Below, piece after piece: positions 45,640-55,705 of a stretch of 64,000 nucleotides of DNA. Under the pieces are notes generated by a model. The model saw nothing but the letters and a program-made list of their open reading frames with translations, made no database searches and was not told the origin of the DNA. Each line of letters starts with the position of its first letter. The stretch's first letter is position 1. This DNA is from Gilliamella sp. WF3-4 (GTDB taxonomy: Bacteria > Pseudomonadota > Gammaproteobacteria > Enterobacterales > Orbaceae), in contig NZ_LZGW01000045.1 in the NCBI RefSeq assembly GCF_001690275.1, positions 281,861 to 345,860 on the forward strand, in the 5' to 3' direction. The position numbers were made by a program, and so were the translations under genes.

Positions 45640-45993
45640 CAAGGGTCATGCCAGTTTTAAAAGTGAAAATGTCGTTATAGCGTATTCTGATTTGCCAGTA
45701 ATATATTCTTAACATTGAATAGTGCTGTTAGCTTTATTTTCGATTATATAAACGTTAATTAGTTTTAAATCTATTTTGTTTTATATCGAATCGTTGTTAA
45801 GTCAATATCGGCAGTTAGTTATTGGGGTTAGTTGTAAATTTTCAATTTAGTGAGCTGGCATAAATTTATATTTGCTTTGTTTATTTGCTTGGCAAAATAA
45901 GATAGTTAACTATTGATGTTTATTCATAAATATTAATATCTTTGCCAACGAAATAAACAAGTTTATATATTCAAAATTTATAAGCGAGTTTAC
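45640..45993 (+). other. Gene-free interval nlpI-deaD
   Basis: 354 AT-rich bases. In E. coli this gap holds the deaD promoter, a long cold-responsive 5' untranslated region and the small yrbN frame; no yrbN-like peptide with a good ribosome site was found here. A 12-base palindrome ATAGTTAACTAT lies at 45902-45913. A long leader for deaD is likely but not shown. Confidence 0.35.
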
Positions 45994-47760
45994 ATGACAA
46001 AAGAAGTTTCTTTTATTGACCTTGGTTTATCCGAGGATATCCTTAACGCCTTAAATGATCTTGGTTTTAGCAAACCATCACCTATCCAATCTGAGTGTAT
46101 TCCTCTATTATTAGATGGTAATGATGTATTGGGTATGGCACAAACAGGTAGCGGTAAAACAGCTGCGTTTTCAATTCCTTTTTTAATGAATATTGATGCA
46201 AATTTAAAAGCACCACAACTTTTAGTTTTAGCACCAACGCGAGAATTAGCAATACAAGTTGCTGATGCTTGCTCTGAATATTCAAAATATATGAAAGGAG
46301 TAAAAGTTCTTGCTTTATATGGTGGGCAACGCTACGACGTCCAGTTACGTGCCTTAAAACAAGGTCCACAAATTGTGGTTGGCACACCAGGACGTTTACT
46401 TGATCATTTAAATCGCAAAACATTGGATCTTTCCAATCTAAAAGGTTTAGTACTTGATGAAGCAGATGAAATGCTAAGAATGGGATTTATTGATGATGTA
46501 GAAAGCATCATGGCAACGATCCCAGAAGATCATCAAACAGCATTATTTTCGGCAACAATGCCAGCACCAATTCGTCGTATTACTAAACGATTTATGCATA
46601 ATCCAAAGGAAGTTCAAATTAAAGGGACTAATCAAACAGCACCTGACATTGATCAAAGTTATTGGCTTGTTCGTGGTATGCGTAAAAACGAAGCGATTGT
46701 TCGCTTCTTAGAAGCAGAAGATTTTGATGCCGCTATCATATTTGTTCGAACAAAATCAGCCACTTTAGATGTAGCTGATGTACTTGAAAAAAATGGTTAT
46801 AGTTGCGCTGCTTTAAATGGCGATATGACACAACAATTACGAGAACAGACCTTAGATCGCTTACGTAACGGTCGGCTTGATATTTTAATTGCAACTGATG
46901 TTGCTGCTCGTGGGCTGGATGTTGAGCGTATTAGTTTAGTTATCAATTATGATATCACATTAGATTCTGAATCTTATGTTCACCGTATTGGACGAACAGG
47001 TCGAGCAGGTCGAGCAGGTCGAGCTATTTTATTTGTTGATAGCCGTGAACGTCGTTTACTTAAGAATATCGAACAAACTATTAAAAAACCGATTCCAGAA
47101 GTTGGATTACCATCTAAAGAGCTACTTGAAAAACGTCGTTTAGTTAAATTTACTGAACAAGTCCGAAAACAACTTGAAAGTAGCGATTTAGACCAATACC
47201 AAAATCTATTAGCACAAATACAATCTGATAGCGGAGCTGATTTAGAAACAATTGCAACTGCTTTATTAAAATTAGCGCAAGGTGAACGCCCACTAATTTT
47301 ACCACCAGATCCAGTATTTAAACCTGCGCGAGAAATGCGAGATCGTGATAGCCGAGGAGGCGAGCGTCGGTTGCGTGGTGATAACCGTGAATCACCCAAA
47401 CGTCGAGAGCGCCGAGATGTTGGCGATATGGATATGTACCGCATTGAAGTGGGTAAAGAAAACGGTATTGAAGTTCGTCATATTGTTGGAGCAATTGCCA
47501 ATGAGGGTGATATTAGTAGTCGGTACATTGGTAATATTAAACTTTATGATACTTATTCAACTGTTGAATTACCAAAAGGCATGCCGAAAGACATGTTGAA
47601 ACATTTTGAAAAAGTAAGAGTTCTTAATCAACCAATGAAAATGAGTCTATGTACTGGCACAACGGCTGAAGCAAAGCGAGGCCGTAAAAGTGGCAAATCT
47701 GATATATCTGATAAAGGATTTGCAAAAAAACGTGGTCGCCCTTCAGCACCTAAATTTTAA
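45994..47760 (+). CDS. deaD: Cold-shock DEAD-box RNA helicase DeaD (CsdA)
   Basis: 588 residues (E. coli 629). ATP-dependent RNA helicase for 50S assembly and mRNA decay at low temperature. Q motif [14 protein letters not shown], motif [40 protein letters not shown], and [20 protein letters not shown]. Then a C-terminal RNA-binding domain ([40 protein letters not shown]) after an Arg-rich linker, and a basic tail. The tail is shorter than in E. coli. Followed by a hairpin at 47769. Confidence 0.96.
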   Translation: MTKEVSFIDLGLSEDILNALNDLGFSKPSPIQSECIPLLLDGNDVLGMAQTGSGKTAAFSIPFLMNIDANLKAPQLLVLAPTRELAIQVADACSEYSKYMKGVKVLALYGGQRYDVQLRALKQGPQIVVGTPGRLLDHLNRKTLDLSNLKGLVLDEADEMLRMGFIDDVESIMATIPEDHQTALFSATMPAPIRRITKRFMHNPKEVQIKGTNQTAPDIDQSYWLVRGMRKNEAIVRFLEAEDFDAAIIFVRTKSATLDVADVLEKNGYSCAALNGDMTQQLREQTLDRLRNGRLDILIATDVAARGLDVERISLVINYDITLDSESYVHRIGRTGRAGRAGRAILFVDSRERRLLKNIEQTIKKPIPEVGLPSKELLEKRRLVKFTEQVRKQLESSDLDQYQNLLAQIQSDSGADLETIATALLKLAQGERPLILPPDPVFKPAREMRDRDSRGGERRLRGDNRESPKRRERRDVGDMDMYRIEVGKENGIEVRHIVGAIANEGDISSRYIGNIKLYDTYSTVELPKGMPKDMLKHFEKVRVLNQPMKMSLCTGTTAEAKRGRKSGKSDISDKGFAKKRGRPSAPKF

Positions 47761-47768
47761 TGATGTTA

Positions 47769-47790
47769 ACCTCTGCCATCTGGCAGAGGT
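47769..47790 (+). terminator. Hairpin after deaD
   Basis: ACCTCTGCCA (47769-47778) with TGGCAGAGGT (47781-47790): ten pairs nominally, effectively eight with a four-base loop. GC-rich for this genome and eight bases past the stop, but followed by AAATTTATCT rather than a pure T run. The rest of 47791-48088 shows only an imperfect 14-base direct repeat near 47850 and presumed promoter DNA. Confidence 0.55.
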
Positions 47791-48088
47791 AAATTTATCT
47801 CCTCTCATTTTGAACAACTACTAGCAAAGTCGTTCGCCCTATATGCCATGCAATATTGAGGCCATGCAAGATTGAGTTAGAAAATTAATGATATAACTTC
47901 AAAAGTTAATCAATACGAGGTAAGTATGGTTAGCGGTCTAGTTATTGCAAATAAGTAATATAGACATAATGAATTAGTCATAAATTTTTCTGAGAAAGAA
48001 ACTAAAATAAAACAATGTTAGTGTTTTGCCCTAAGTTAGGATTGAGAGTATACTGTTGCTAATATTAAACGGTAAATAGAGGTATAGC

Positions 48089-48385
48089 ATGGCAAATTCC
48101 TTAAATAAATGTAAAGCTAATGAAACAGCAGCATGTTGTTGTGTGGATGTTGGTACAATAATTGACAACGAAGATTGTACTGCTGGTTATGAGCACGTTT
48201 TTGCAACAGAATCAGAAGCTCAAGCTAAATTGGCTTCATTAACACAAGCTGCAAAAAATGTTGAAACAGAACCATGCAAAATTGATAGCAATATTGAAAA
48301 AGTTAACGATGGATTTAAATTATCAGTAAAATTTACCTTTTGCTGTGGTGCAGAATCTATGATTTTTCAATTAAAATTACGTTAA
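48089..48385 (+). CDS. yfcZ: YfcZ/YiiS family (DUF406) protein
   Basis: 98 residues. ACCCVDVGTIIDNEDCTAGY near residue 15 and FTFCCGAESMIFQLKLR at the end match YfcZ-type DUF406 proteins, including the Cys cluster and the ESMIFQL-LR tail. Function unknown; the Cys may bind metal or be redox active. In E. coli yfcZ lies beside fadI and fadL with sixA after fadJ; here sixA follows directly, so the intervening fatty-acid oxidation genes are absent. Confidence 0.88.
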   Translation: MANSLNKCKANETAACCCVDVGTIIDNEDCTAGYEHVFATESEAQAKLASLTQAAKNVETEPCKIDSNIEKVNDGFKLSVKFTFCCGAESMIFQLKLR

Positions 48386-48412
48386 TTAACTATAGATGAA
48401 AATTAACTATAA

Positions 48413-48871
48413 ATGAAAGTTTGCATTATGAGACACGGTGAAGCAGGGTTTTCTGCTTCATCGGATTTTAGCAGAGCCTTAACCAATTATGGCATAAAAC
48501 AGTCGAATCAAGCTGGAATGTGGCTTAAAGAGCAAGGTTATCAATTTGAGCTTGGTTTAGTCAGCCCTTATTTACGTGCTCAACAGACATTTACTGCATT
48601 ATCATCACACGTTAATGTTGCAAAGATTGAAACTGATCAGTTTTTAGTGCCCGGTGGTAACTCATCACATGCCGCTGGCATATTAACGATGTTGCTAGCT
48701 GAAGGCACTGAAAATGTAATAGTGGTATCACATCTACCTCTAGTGGGATATTTAGTTAATGAATTGTGCCCGCAAATCAATCCTCCTATGTTTCCTACAG
48801 CGGCAATTGCTTGTATTAATTTGTCGTTAGACTCTGCAGGAAAACTTGAATGGTTTTATCAAGCGGAGTAA
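48413..48871 (+). CDS. sixA: Phosphohistidine phosphatase SixA
   Basis: 152 residues (E. coli 161). Histidine phosphatase superfamily: the N-terminal RHG catalytic motif MRHGEAGF, second His in VVSHLPLVGYLVNEL, and LVSPYLRAQQTFTAL as in SixA. In E. coli it acts on phosphorylated His of the nitrogen phosphotransferase NPr. The 3' end overlaps the recB start by 22 bases. Confidence 0.92.
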   Translation: MKVCIMRHGEAGFSASSDFSRALTNYGIKQSNQAGMWLKEQGYQFELGLVSPYLRAQQTFTALSSHVNVAKIETDQFLVPGGNSSHAAGILTMLLAEGTENVIVVSHLPLVGYLVNELCPQINPPMFPTAAIACINLSLDSAGKLEWFYQAE

Positions 48872-51800
48872 AAAAACTTAATCTTTTTGATTTGCCGTTA
48901 ACTGGTCGAGCTTTAATTGAAGCATCGGCTGGAACAGGCAAAACTTATTCACTCACCTTTATTTACTTAAGGTTATTACTTGGCATTGGCCAAAATAGCT
49001 ACCCAAGACCTTTAGAGGTTAACGAAATTCTGGTAGTTACTTTTACCAAAGCGGCGACCCAAGAACTACGTTCTCGAATAAGGAAAAATATACAAGAACT
49101 ACGAATTGGATTATTGGAAGGACAACATCAAGATCCTATTTATCAACAACTCATTGAATTAGTTGACGATCGAAAATTAGCGGTGCAACGACTTACCGTT
49201 GCTCAACAATCAATGGATGATGCGGCAATTTATACTATCCATAGTTTTTGCCAGCGTATACTCACCAGTCATGCGTTTGAATCTGGCGTGTTATTTGAGC
49301 AAAAGTTAGTTTCAGATGAATCACAACTAAAATTGCGAGTAACACAAGACTTTTGGCGCCACTACTTTACGCCACTGGATAAATCGCTTGCCTATTTAGT
49401 CCTTGCAACATGGCAAGATCCAACGGAATTATTGAAAGATATTACCCCATATTTAGGCTTAGATCTAAACGACAATAAACCGATAAATCCAGATATCACA
49501 GCTAAAATTAAAGCGTTTCATCAAATAAATTATGAGAAAATTGAAAATGTTAAGCAGTCTTGGCTAGCGTCGGTTGATGAGTTAGTCGATATCATTTCTC
49601 AATCAGGTGTCAGCAAACAATCATATAGCCGTCGAAATTTACCTAATTGGGTGACTAAAGTCTCAGCATGGGCAAATAATGCAACTCAATCTTTCCAATT
49701 ACCTAATGAGCTCGAAAAGTTTAAGCAATCGGTTTTAATTGAAAAAACGAAAGAAGGAAAGAATGCGCCATACCATTTTGTTTTTGATCAGATTGACGAC
49801 TTATTCAAACAATCGTTTGATTTACGTAGCCAAATTTTAATAGATATCGTCAGTGTGATTCAAAAAGATCTTTACAACGAGAAACTTAAAAATGGCGAAA
49901 TGAGCTTTGATGATCTTATTGGGCAACTTAATCGCGCATTACATGCAAAAACAGGCGCACGATTAGCGAAAAGTATAGCTTCAAAATACTGTGTTGCCTT
50001 GATTGATGAATTCCAAGATACCGATCCTGCGCAATATCAAATTTTTAACCATATTTATGATAACAAGCAGACCGATCGAGGCTTACTGTTTATTGGCGAT
50101 CCTAAGCAAGCCATTTACAGTTTTCGGGGCGCTGATATATTCACTTATTTAAAAGCTAAACAATCGGCAGGAGAAAATTATTTTACCATGGATGTAAACC
50201 ATCGTTCGTCGGCAGCGATGGTTAACGCTGTTAACCAATTGTTTGCTAATTGCGATAATCCATTCATATTTGAAGATATTCCTTTTTTACCTATGGATGT
50301 AGCAAAACAGAATCAACAAAAGTCTTTGCAAATTAATAACCAAGAAATAGGTGCGTTAACAGCATATTTATTGCCTGACGAAATTACAACTAAAACAGAT
50401 TATCAAAATCACATGGCAAATTGTTGTGCTGACCAAATTGTGACTTTGTTATCTAATTCATCAATATTAATTGATAATGAAAAACAACAGCGCCCTGTAA
50501 CAACGGCTGATATTGCCATCTTAGTACGCACTGGGCGTGAAGCAGAAATTATTCAACAAAAATTGGCTAATTGTGGTGTTAAAAGTGTTTACCTATCAAA
50601 CCATAGTAGCGTTTTTTCTTCAAATGAGGCAAAAGATGTATTGAACCTACTACAGGCCGTTTTAATGCCTGAAAACGAAGCAACACTAAGGTTAGCGTTG
50701 ATGACGTCATTGCTAGGGCAAACCATGACTGAGCTAGAGCAAATCACTGACAATCAAGACAAATGGGAAAGTTTAGTTGAAGAGTTCAAACAATACCAAG
50801 CAATTTGGCAATATTATGGTGTGTTAGTTATGTTACGCCGAATGATGAAAAAACGTCATTTAGCTGAAAACATATTAGCTCACAAAGATGGCGAGCGAAC
50901 ATTAACCAACTTAATGCATTTGGGGGAATTACTACAAGATGCATCAAATGAATTAGATAGCCCACATGCGTTAATTCGTTGGTTTACAAAGCAAATAGTT
51001 AGCCCTGATCTTAACTTAGAAAATCATCAGCAACGCCTCGAAAGTGATGAAAACCTTGTTAAGATTATTACTATTCATAAATCAAAGGGATTGGAGTTCC
51101 CGATTGTTTGGTTACCATTTATTTCATTGTGTCGAATATCAGATAGCCAATTTTATCATGATAAAAATGATGACTATCAGCTAAATTATGTATGGCGGTT
51201 AACTGACGAGATTAAACAACAAATAGAAAACGAACGACTTGCTGAAGATTTACGATTATTATATGTTGCAATGACGCGCTCTGTTTACCATTGTTACATT
51301 GGTCTTGCCTCATTGAAAGCCAATCAATCTGCTATTAATTATTTATTAAATAGTGAATTAAGATCAATTGAACGTATGGCTAATTTAGTCGATGTACAAT
51401 TACCCGTAGAGTGTAAGCAGTATATTCCCCAAATTTTGCCAAACCAAGTTTTGTCAGCAAACGTATTTTCGCGCAATATCTCAAGTGATTGGCGGGTCAC
51501 AAGTTACACGGAATTACAAAAACATAATGATCAAATATTGGCTTACCATCCTGATATTATTAATGACTGGGACGAACCACAACTTGACACAAACAGTTCC
51601 CTGCCAGCCGATTTTCAATATGATATTCATCATTTTCCTAAAGGGGCATATGTCGGTACATTAATGCATAGCATTATGGAAGAGGTCACGCCAGATAACC
51701 TTGATGCATTATGCAATAACATGTTGACAAAGCTAAATTTAGAACCAGCATGGCATAGCGTAATAACTAAATGGATGCAGCAAGTATTGGGTACACAACT

Positions 51801-52326
51801 GCATAAGCCAAATTTAATCTTATCAAAAGTATTATTGGATCAACATATTAATGAATTGCAATTTTATCTCCCTATACGCAAAACGGTAACTAGCCAGCAA
51901 TTAGATAGCTTATGTAAACGATATGATAATTTGTCAAAATTATGCCCAAAGTTAGACTTTGACGCTGTACAAGGCATGTTAAAAGGATTTATTGATTTAG
52001 TCTTTAAATTTGAAGGAAAATATTATGTGGTTGATTACAAATCAAATTGGCTAGGTAAGTGCGTTGAATCTTATCATCAAGCCGCTTTAGAAAAAGTGAT
52101 GTGTGAGCATCGTTATGATTTGCAATATCAACTTTATTGTTTAGCATTGCATCGTTTTTTAAAAAATCGCTTAACAAATTACCAATACCAAACGCATTTT
52201 GGCGGTGTTTATTACCTGTTTTTGCGTGGCATGCCTGAACATGGCGTCTTTTACCATCGACCTGAACAAGCCTTTATTGAAGAGCTTGATAAATTATTTG
52301 AAGGTGGAATACCAAATGAGCTATAA
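48850..52326 (+). CDS. recB: Exodeoxyribonuclease V beta subunit RecB
   Basis: 1158 residues (E. coli 1180). Helicase/nuclease subunit of RecBCD for double-strand break repair. Helicase motif I ALIEASAGTGKTYSLTFIYL near residue 20, VVTFTKAATQELRSRIR, ALIDEFQDTDPAQYQIF (Walker B), IGDPKQAIYSFRGADI, VKIITIHKSKGLEFPIVWLP and RLLYVAMTRS. The nuclease domain has VVDYKSNWLG with the catalytic Asp and Lys. The start at 48850 overlaps sixA and is the first Met upstream of the domain. recC and recD are not adjacent: sixA precedes and a terminator follows at once. Confidence 0.97.
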   Translation: MVLSSGVKKLNLFDLPLTGRALIEASAGTGKTYSLTFIYLRLLLGIGQNSYPRPLEVNEILVVTFTKAATQELRSRIRKNIQELRIGLLEGQHQDPIYQQLIELVDDRKLAVQRLTVAQQSMDDAAIYTIHSFCQRILTSHAFESGVLFEQKLVSDESQLKLRVTQDFWRHYFTPLDKSLAYLVLATWQDPTELLKDITPYLGLDLNDNKPINPDITAKIKAFHQINYEKIENVKQSWLASVDELVDIISQSGVSKQSYSRRNLPNWVTKVSAWANNATQSFQLPNELEKFKQSVLIEKTKEGKNAPYHFVFDQIDDLFKQSFDLRSQILIDIVSVIQKDLYNEKLKNGEMSFDDLIGQLNRALHAKTGARLAKSIASKYCVALIDEFQDTDPAQYQIFNHIYDNKQTDRGLLFIGDPKQAIYSFRGADIFTYLKAKQSAGENYFTMDVNHRSSAAMVNAVNQLFANCDNPFIFEDIPFLPMDVAKQNQQKSLQINNQEIGALTAYLLPDEITTKTDYQNHMANCCADQIVTLLSNSSILIDNEKQQRPVTTADIAILVRTGREAEIIQQKLANCGVKSVYLSNHSSVFSSNEAKDVLNLLQAVLMPENEATLRLALMTSLLGQTMTELEQITDNQDKWESLVEEFKQYQAIWQYYGVLVMLRRMMKKRHLAENILAHKDGERTLTNLMHLGELLQDASNELDSPHALIRWFTKQIVSPDLNLENHQQRLESDENLVKIITIHKSKGLEFPIVWLPFISLCRISDSQFYHDKNDDYQLNYVWRLTDEIKQQIENERLAEDLRLLYVAMTRSVYHCYIGLASLKANQSAINYLLNSELRSIERMANLVDVQLPVECKQYIPQILPNQVLSANVFSRNISSDWRVTSYTELQKHNDQILAYHPDIINDWDEPQLDTNSSLPADFQYDIHHFPKGAYVGTLMHSIMEEVTPDNLDALCNNMLTKLNLEPAWHSVITKWMQQVLGTQLHKPNLILSKVLLDQHINELQFYLPIRKTVTSQQLDSLCKRYDNLSKLCPKLDFDAVQGMLKGFIDLVFKFEGKYYVVDYKSNWLGKCVESYHQAALEKVMCEHRYDLQYQLYCLALHRFLKNRLTNYQYQTHFGGVYYLFLRGMPEHGVFYHRPEQAFIEELDKLFEGGIPNEL

Positions 52327-52369
52327 GCCGTAAAAAATGCTCAGTGTTGAAAAATAGATTAAATAACTA

Positions 52370-52405
52370 AAAATAAGGCACAAATAATTAGTGCCTTATT
52401 TTTTA
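52370..52405 (+). terminator. Intrinsic terminator after recB
   Basis: AAAATAAGGCAC (52370-52381) with GTGCCTTATTTT (52391-52402), nine-base loop, followed by more T. Strong rho-independent terminator 45 bases past the recB stop, so recB is not cotranscribed with anything downstream. Confidence 0.88.
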
Positions 52406-52407
52406 TA

Positions 52408-53004
52408 CCATTAGTTGTTTAATTAACATGAACGACCTTTTAAATTAAAAAAGACACAATTTTTGTAAAAAATATTCAGGAATCTATACCGTTTCAACAT
52501 AAAATTATTTTAAATTTAATGAGTTAATAAATCTAATTGATAAAGTTACAAAACGTTTAAATAAAAAGTTTAAATTACTTCTTCAATGAAGATTTTAAAT
52601 AACGCCAATAGTTGTTTTAATTAACATGAACGACCTTTTAAATTAAAAAAGACACAATTTTTGTAAAAAATATTCAGGAATCTATACCGTTTCAACATAA
52701 AATTATTTTAAATTTAATGAGTTAATAAATCTAATTGATAAAGTTGCAAAACGTTTAAATAAAAAGTTTAAATTACTTCTTCAATGAAGATTTTAAATAA
52801 CGCCAATAGTTGTTTTAATTAACATGAACGACCTTTTAAATTAAAAAAGACGCAATTTTTGTAAAAAATATTCAGGAATCTATACCGTTTCAGTATGAAA
52901 TCATTTTAAATTTAATGAGTTAATAGATCCAATTGATAAAGCTGCAAAACGTTTAAATAAAAAGTTTAAATTGTATATTCAATGAAGATTTTAAATAACG
53001 CCAA
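52408..53004. repeat. Three tandem copies of a 198-base noncoding repeat
   Basis: Units begin at AATTAACATGAACGACC: 52421, 52619 and 52817, exactly 198 bases apart. Copies 1 and 2 are almost identical; copy 3 carries scattered substitutions (for example in the ATTCAGG-to-GTTTCA region and around 52965-52980) and lacks the last few bases. Each unit has internal short inverted repeats (for example CTTC-TTCAAT-GAAG). No frame or tRNA-like element. Very AT-rich. It lies exactly between the recB terminator and the vgrG promoter region, marking the left edge of the T6SS module. Bases 53005-53210 hold presumed vgrG promoter only. Confidence 0.92.
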
Positions 53005-53210
53005 CATACTAGTTTAACTAATTGAAATTATTAATATTAAACAAAGATATTCATTAAAAAAGTTAAATTTTCCGTTAAAATAGTTTATACTCTGTTTGCA
53101 TTATCGCTTATGCTAAAAATAACCAGCGTAAAAACAATAATATAGTGATAAACCAATAATATAATAAAAATAGATGGGATAAATTATTAGAAATAATAGG
53201 AGAGGAAAAC

Positions 53211-55703
53211 ATGTCGAATGAACTTAATCGCCTTTTGGGTCAACTCGGTGGCGAGTTTAGCCATTTAATAGACGGCTTAGGGGGTGTTAGTCACAACCGC
53301 TATACCTTAACCGTTGACGAGCTGACCGCACCAATTTCAGTTTTGCATGTTGACGGTGATGAGCAGTTAAATCAACCTTGGCATTATGTGGTTACCTTTA
53401 CCAGCCCTGACAAAACCTTATCGCCCGATGCGTTCCTTAATCAAAAATCGACTTTCTTCTTTAATCCTGTTATTAACAAGCCATTAACTTCCGCTATTCG
53501 TTCATTAAGTGACTTGCCCGCCGTCACCAATAAACGCACCTTGCATGGGGTCATCACTGAATTTAGCCAGCTATCAGTCAATAAAGATGAAGCCCATTAC
53601 CAAGTCGTGTTATCTTCGTGCTTAGCACGGTTGGCCGTGGGGAAAAATAGTGCCCTATTTCAAAATCAAAGCGTGGTCAGTGTGGTTGAAGAAGTGCTAC
53701 GCAGCCACGGCTTTACCGGCATTGATTACCGGTTAGCGCTCAAAGATAGTTATCCTGAACGGGAGTTTATCACCCAGTGGCAAGAAAGTGACCTAGAATT
53801 TATTCAACGCTTATTGGCCGATGTCGGTATCTGGTTTCGCTTTGAAACCCATGCCGAACATGATTGTGATGTGATGGTGTTAAGTGATTATGAACAAGGC
53901 TATGCGCAAGTGGCCGATATTGACTATAAACTGCCGAGTGGCATGGCCGATACGGGTGTGGAAAGTGTTTGGGATATCACCTTACATAGCGAAGTGGTAC
54001 CCGCCTCAGTGACCGTTCAAGACTATAACTACCGTGATGCCCTAGCCGACTTACAGAGCGAAATAAACACCCAACCCAAAGTCCTCACCACCTATGGCAA
54101 GGATTACCGTTATGCCGAGCACTATAAAGGCTTAAATAGCAACGGACAAGATAACTCGCAAACGAGTAGCACAAATAACAATGGCGTTGGTAACCATGGT
54201 AATCCTAATGGTAATAACCAGTATAACGATAATCAAAACGATAATCAGATTGAAAGTGGTCAGTGGTATGCCCGTATTCACCATGAGCAGGCGATTAGTC
54301 AGCAAATAATCCTCACGGGTAAAAGCAACCGCTATCAATTAGCCCCAGGGCAACTTATTAACATCACGGGCAGTCCGTTAAAATCGATTGAAGAAGGGGT
54401 GATTATTTTAAGTGTGCAAGGACAAGGTAACCGTACTGATGCCTATGCACTTACCTTTACCGCTATTCCCTATCAGGCCTTAAAACCCTATCGCCCAGCG
54501 CCCATACGTTGGCCACAAGTCAGTGGCACCTTACCCGCACGGGTCACTAGCCCTGATAATGACACCTATGGCTATATTGACACTCACGGGCGCTACCGAG
54601 TTAAATTCAACTTTGACTTAAAAGAATGGAAAAAGGGCAATGAAAGCTTATGGGTACGCTTAGCAAAACCTTATTCGGGTAACACTTATGGTTTTCACTT
54701 CCCGTTAATTGACGGCACGGAAGTGGCGATTGCCTTTATGAATGGTAATCCAGATAGGCCGTATATCGCCCATGCCATGCACGACAGCGCCCACCCAGAC
54801 CATGTGACTACGGTAAACAAACACCGCAATGTCATTCGCACCCCCGCCAACAACAAACTGCGCATGGATGATAAACGCGGGCAAGAGCATATCAAACTCG
54901 CCACCGAATATGGCAAAAGCCAACTTAACTTAGGTCACCTTGTTAACGAAAAAAAAGCACAACGTGGTGAAGGCTTTGAACTGAGGACGGATGAATGGGG
55001 GGCGATTGCTGCCAACAAAGGCTTATACTTAACCACCCAAACCGAGCCGAAAGCCCAAGGCAAACAACTGGATATGCAAGCGGCAATAAGCCAACTTGAA
55101 AATGCCTTATCGATTGCCAAAGCGCTACAAAATGCCGCTACCCAGTCCGACGCACACAGTGCCGATACCGACAGTCAAGACCAACTTAAAGCCAACTTAA
55201 GCGAGCTAACCCAAAGTGGCCTACTGGCCTATGCGCAAGAAGGCATTGCCTTAACCAGCCCAGAAAACATCCAATTGACAACAAACAACAGCTTAACCCT
55301 AACCAGCGAAAATCAAACCGATATCACCGCATTAAAAAACATCACCGTATCGTCGGCTGAAGCGATTGGCTTATTTGCCCAAAAATTAGGTATGAAGCTA
55401 TTTGCTAACCAAAGCGATATTGAGGTGCAAGCCCAAAATACCAACCTCAATATGGCAGCCAAGCAAGATATCAAAGTGGATAGCGTGGATGGTGAGGTCA
55501 CTATCACCGCGAGCGATGAAATCAAGCTTATCTGTGGCGGTTCGTACATCAAAATCAGCAGTGCAGGCATTGAACTGGGCACGCAAGATAATACCTATTT
55601 TAAGTGTAATGTCATGCAGAAGATGGGACCAGCAAGCCAATCTCAAACAATTAGATTAAACTCAAGTGAACTGAATGTAAAACGCTGCGCAGAAACGGAT
55701 TGA
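53211..55703 (+). CDS. vgrG: Type VI secretion spike protein VgrG
   Basis: 830 residues. Trimeric spike of the T6SS that carries cargo effectors. Gp27-like domain from about residue 25 (YTLTVDELTAPISVLHVDGD, SVVEEVLRSHGFTGIDYRL, FITQWQESDLEFIQRLLADV). An Asn/Gly/Gln-rich low-complexity linker at about 307-349; then Gp5 OB-fold needle (WVRLAKPYSGNTYGFHFPLI, GTEVAIAFMNGNPDRPYI) and a DUF2345 C-terminal extension (EGIALTSPENIQLTT onward). AGGAG-like site before ATG. GC content is visibly higher than in neighbouring genes. No core T6SS genes are in the window, so this is an orphan cargo module followed by adaptor, effector and immunity genes. Confidence 0.93.
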   Translation: MSNELNRLLGQLGGEFSHLIDGLGGVSHNRYTLTVDELTAPISVLHVDGDEQLNQPWHYVVTFTSPDKTLSPDAFLNQKSTFFFNPVINKPLTSAIRSLSDLPAVTNKRTLHGVITEFSQLSVNKDEAHYQVVLSSCLARLAVGKNSALFQNQSVVSVVEEVLRSHGFTGIDYRLALKDSYPEREFITQWQESDLEFIQRLLADVGIWFRFETHAEHDCDVMVLSDYEQGYAQVADIDYKLPSGMADTGVESVWDITLHSEVVPASVTVQDYNYRDALADLQSEINTQPKVLTTYGKDYRYAEHYKGLNSNGQDNSQTSSTNNNGVGNHGNPNGNNQYNDNQNDNQIESGQWYARIHHEQAISQQIILTGKSNRYQLAPGQLINITGSPLKSIEEGVIILSVQGQGNRTDAYALTFTAIPYQALKPYRPAPIRWPQVSGTLPARVTSPDNDTYGYIDTHGRYRVKFNFDLKEWKKGNESLWVRLAKPYSGNTYGFHFPLIDGTEVAIAFMNGNPDRPYIAHAMHDSAHPDHVTTVNKHRNVIRTPANNKLRMDDKRGQEHIKLATEYGKSQLNLGHLVNEKKAQRGEGFELRTDEWGAIAANKGLYLTTQTEPKAQGKQLDMQAAISQLENALSIAKALQNAATQSDAHSADTDSQDQLKANLSELTQSGLLAYAQEGIALTSPENIQLTTNNSLTLTSENQTDITALKNITVSSAEAIGLFAQKLGMKLFANQSDIEVQAQNTNLNMAAKQDIKVDSVDGEVTITASDEIKLICGGSYIKISSAGIELGTQDNTYFKCNVMQKMGPASQSQTIRLNSSELNVKRCAETD

Positions 55704-55705
55704 AA

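Noticed and set aside
46980..47444. 154-codon minus-strand frame inside deaD
   Set aside because: Ser/Arg-rich shadow of the Arg-rich linker and helicase motif on the plus strand.
52408..53004. CRISPR array
   Set aside because: The unit is 198 bases, contiguous and without unique spacers; no cas genes nearby.
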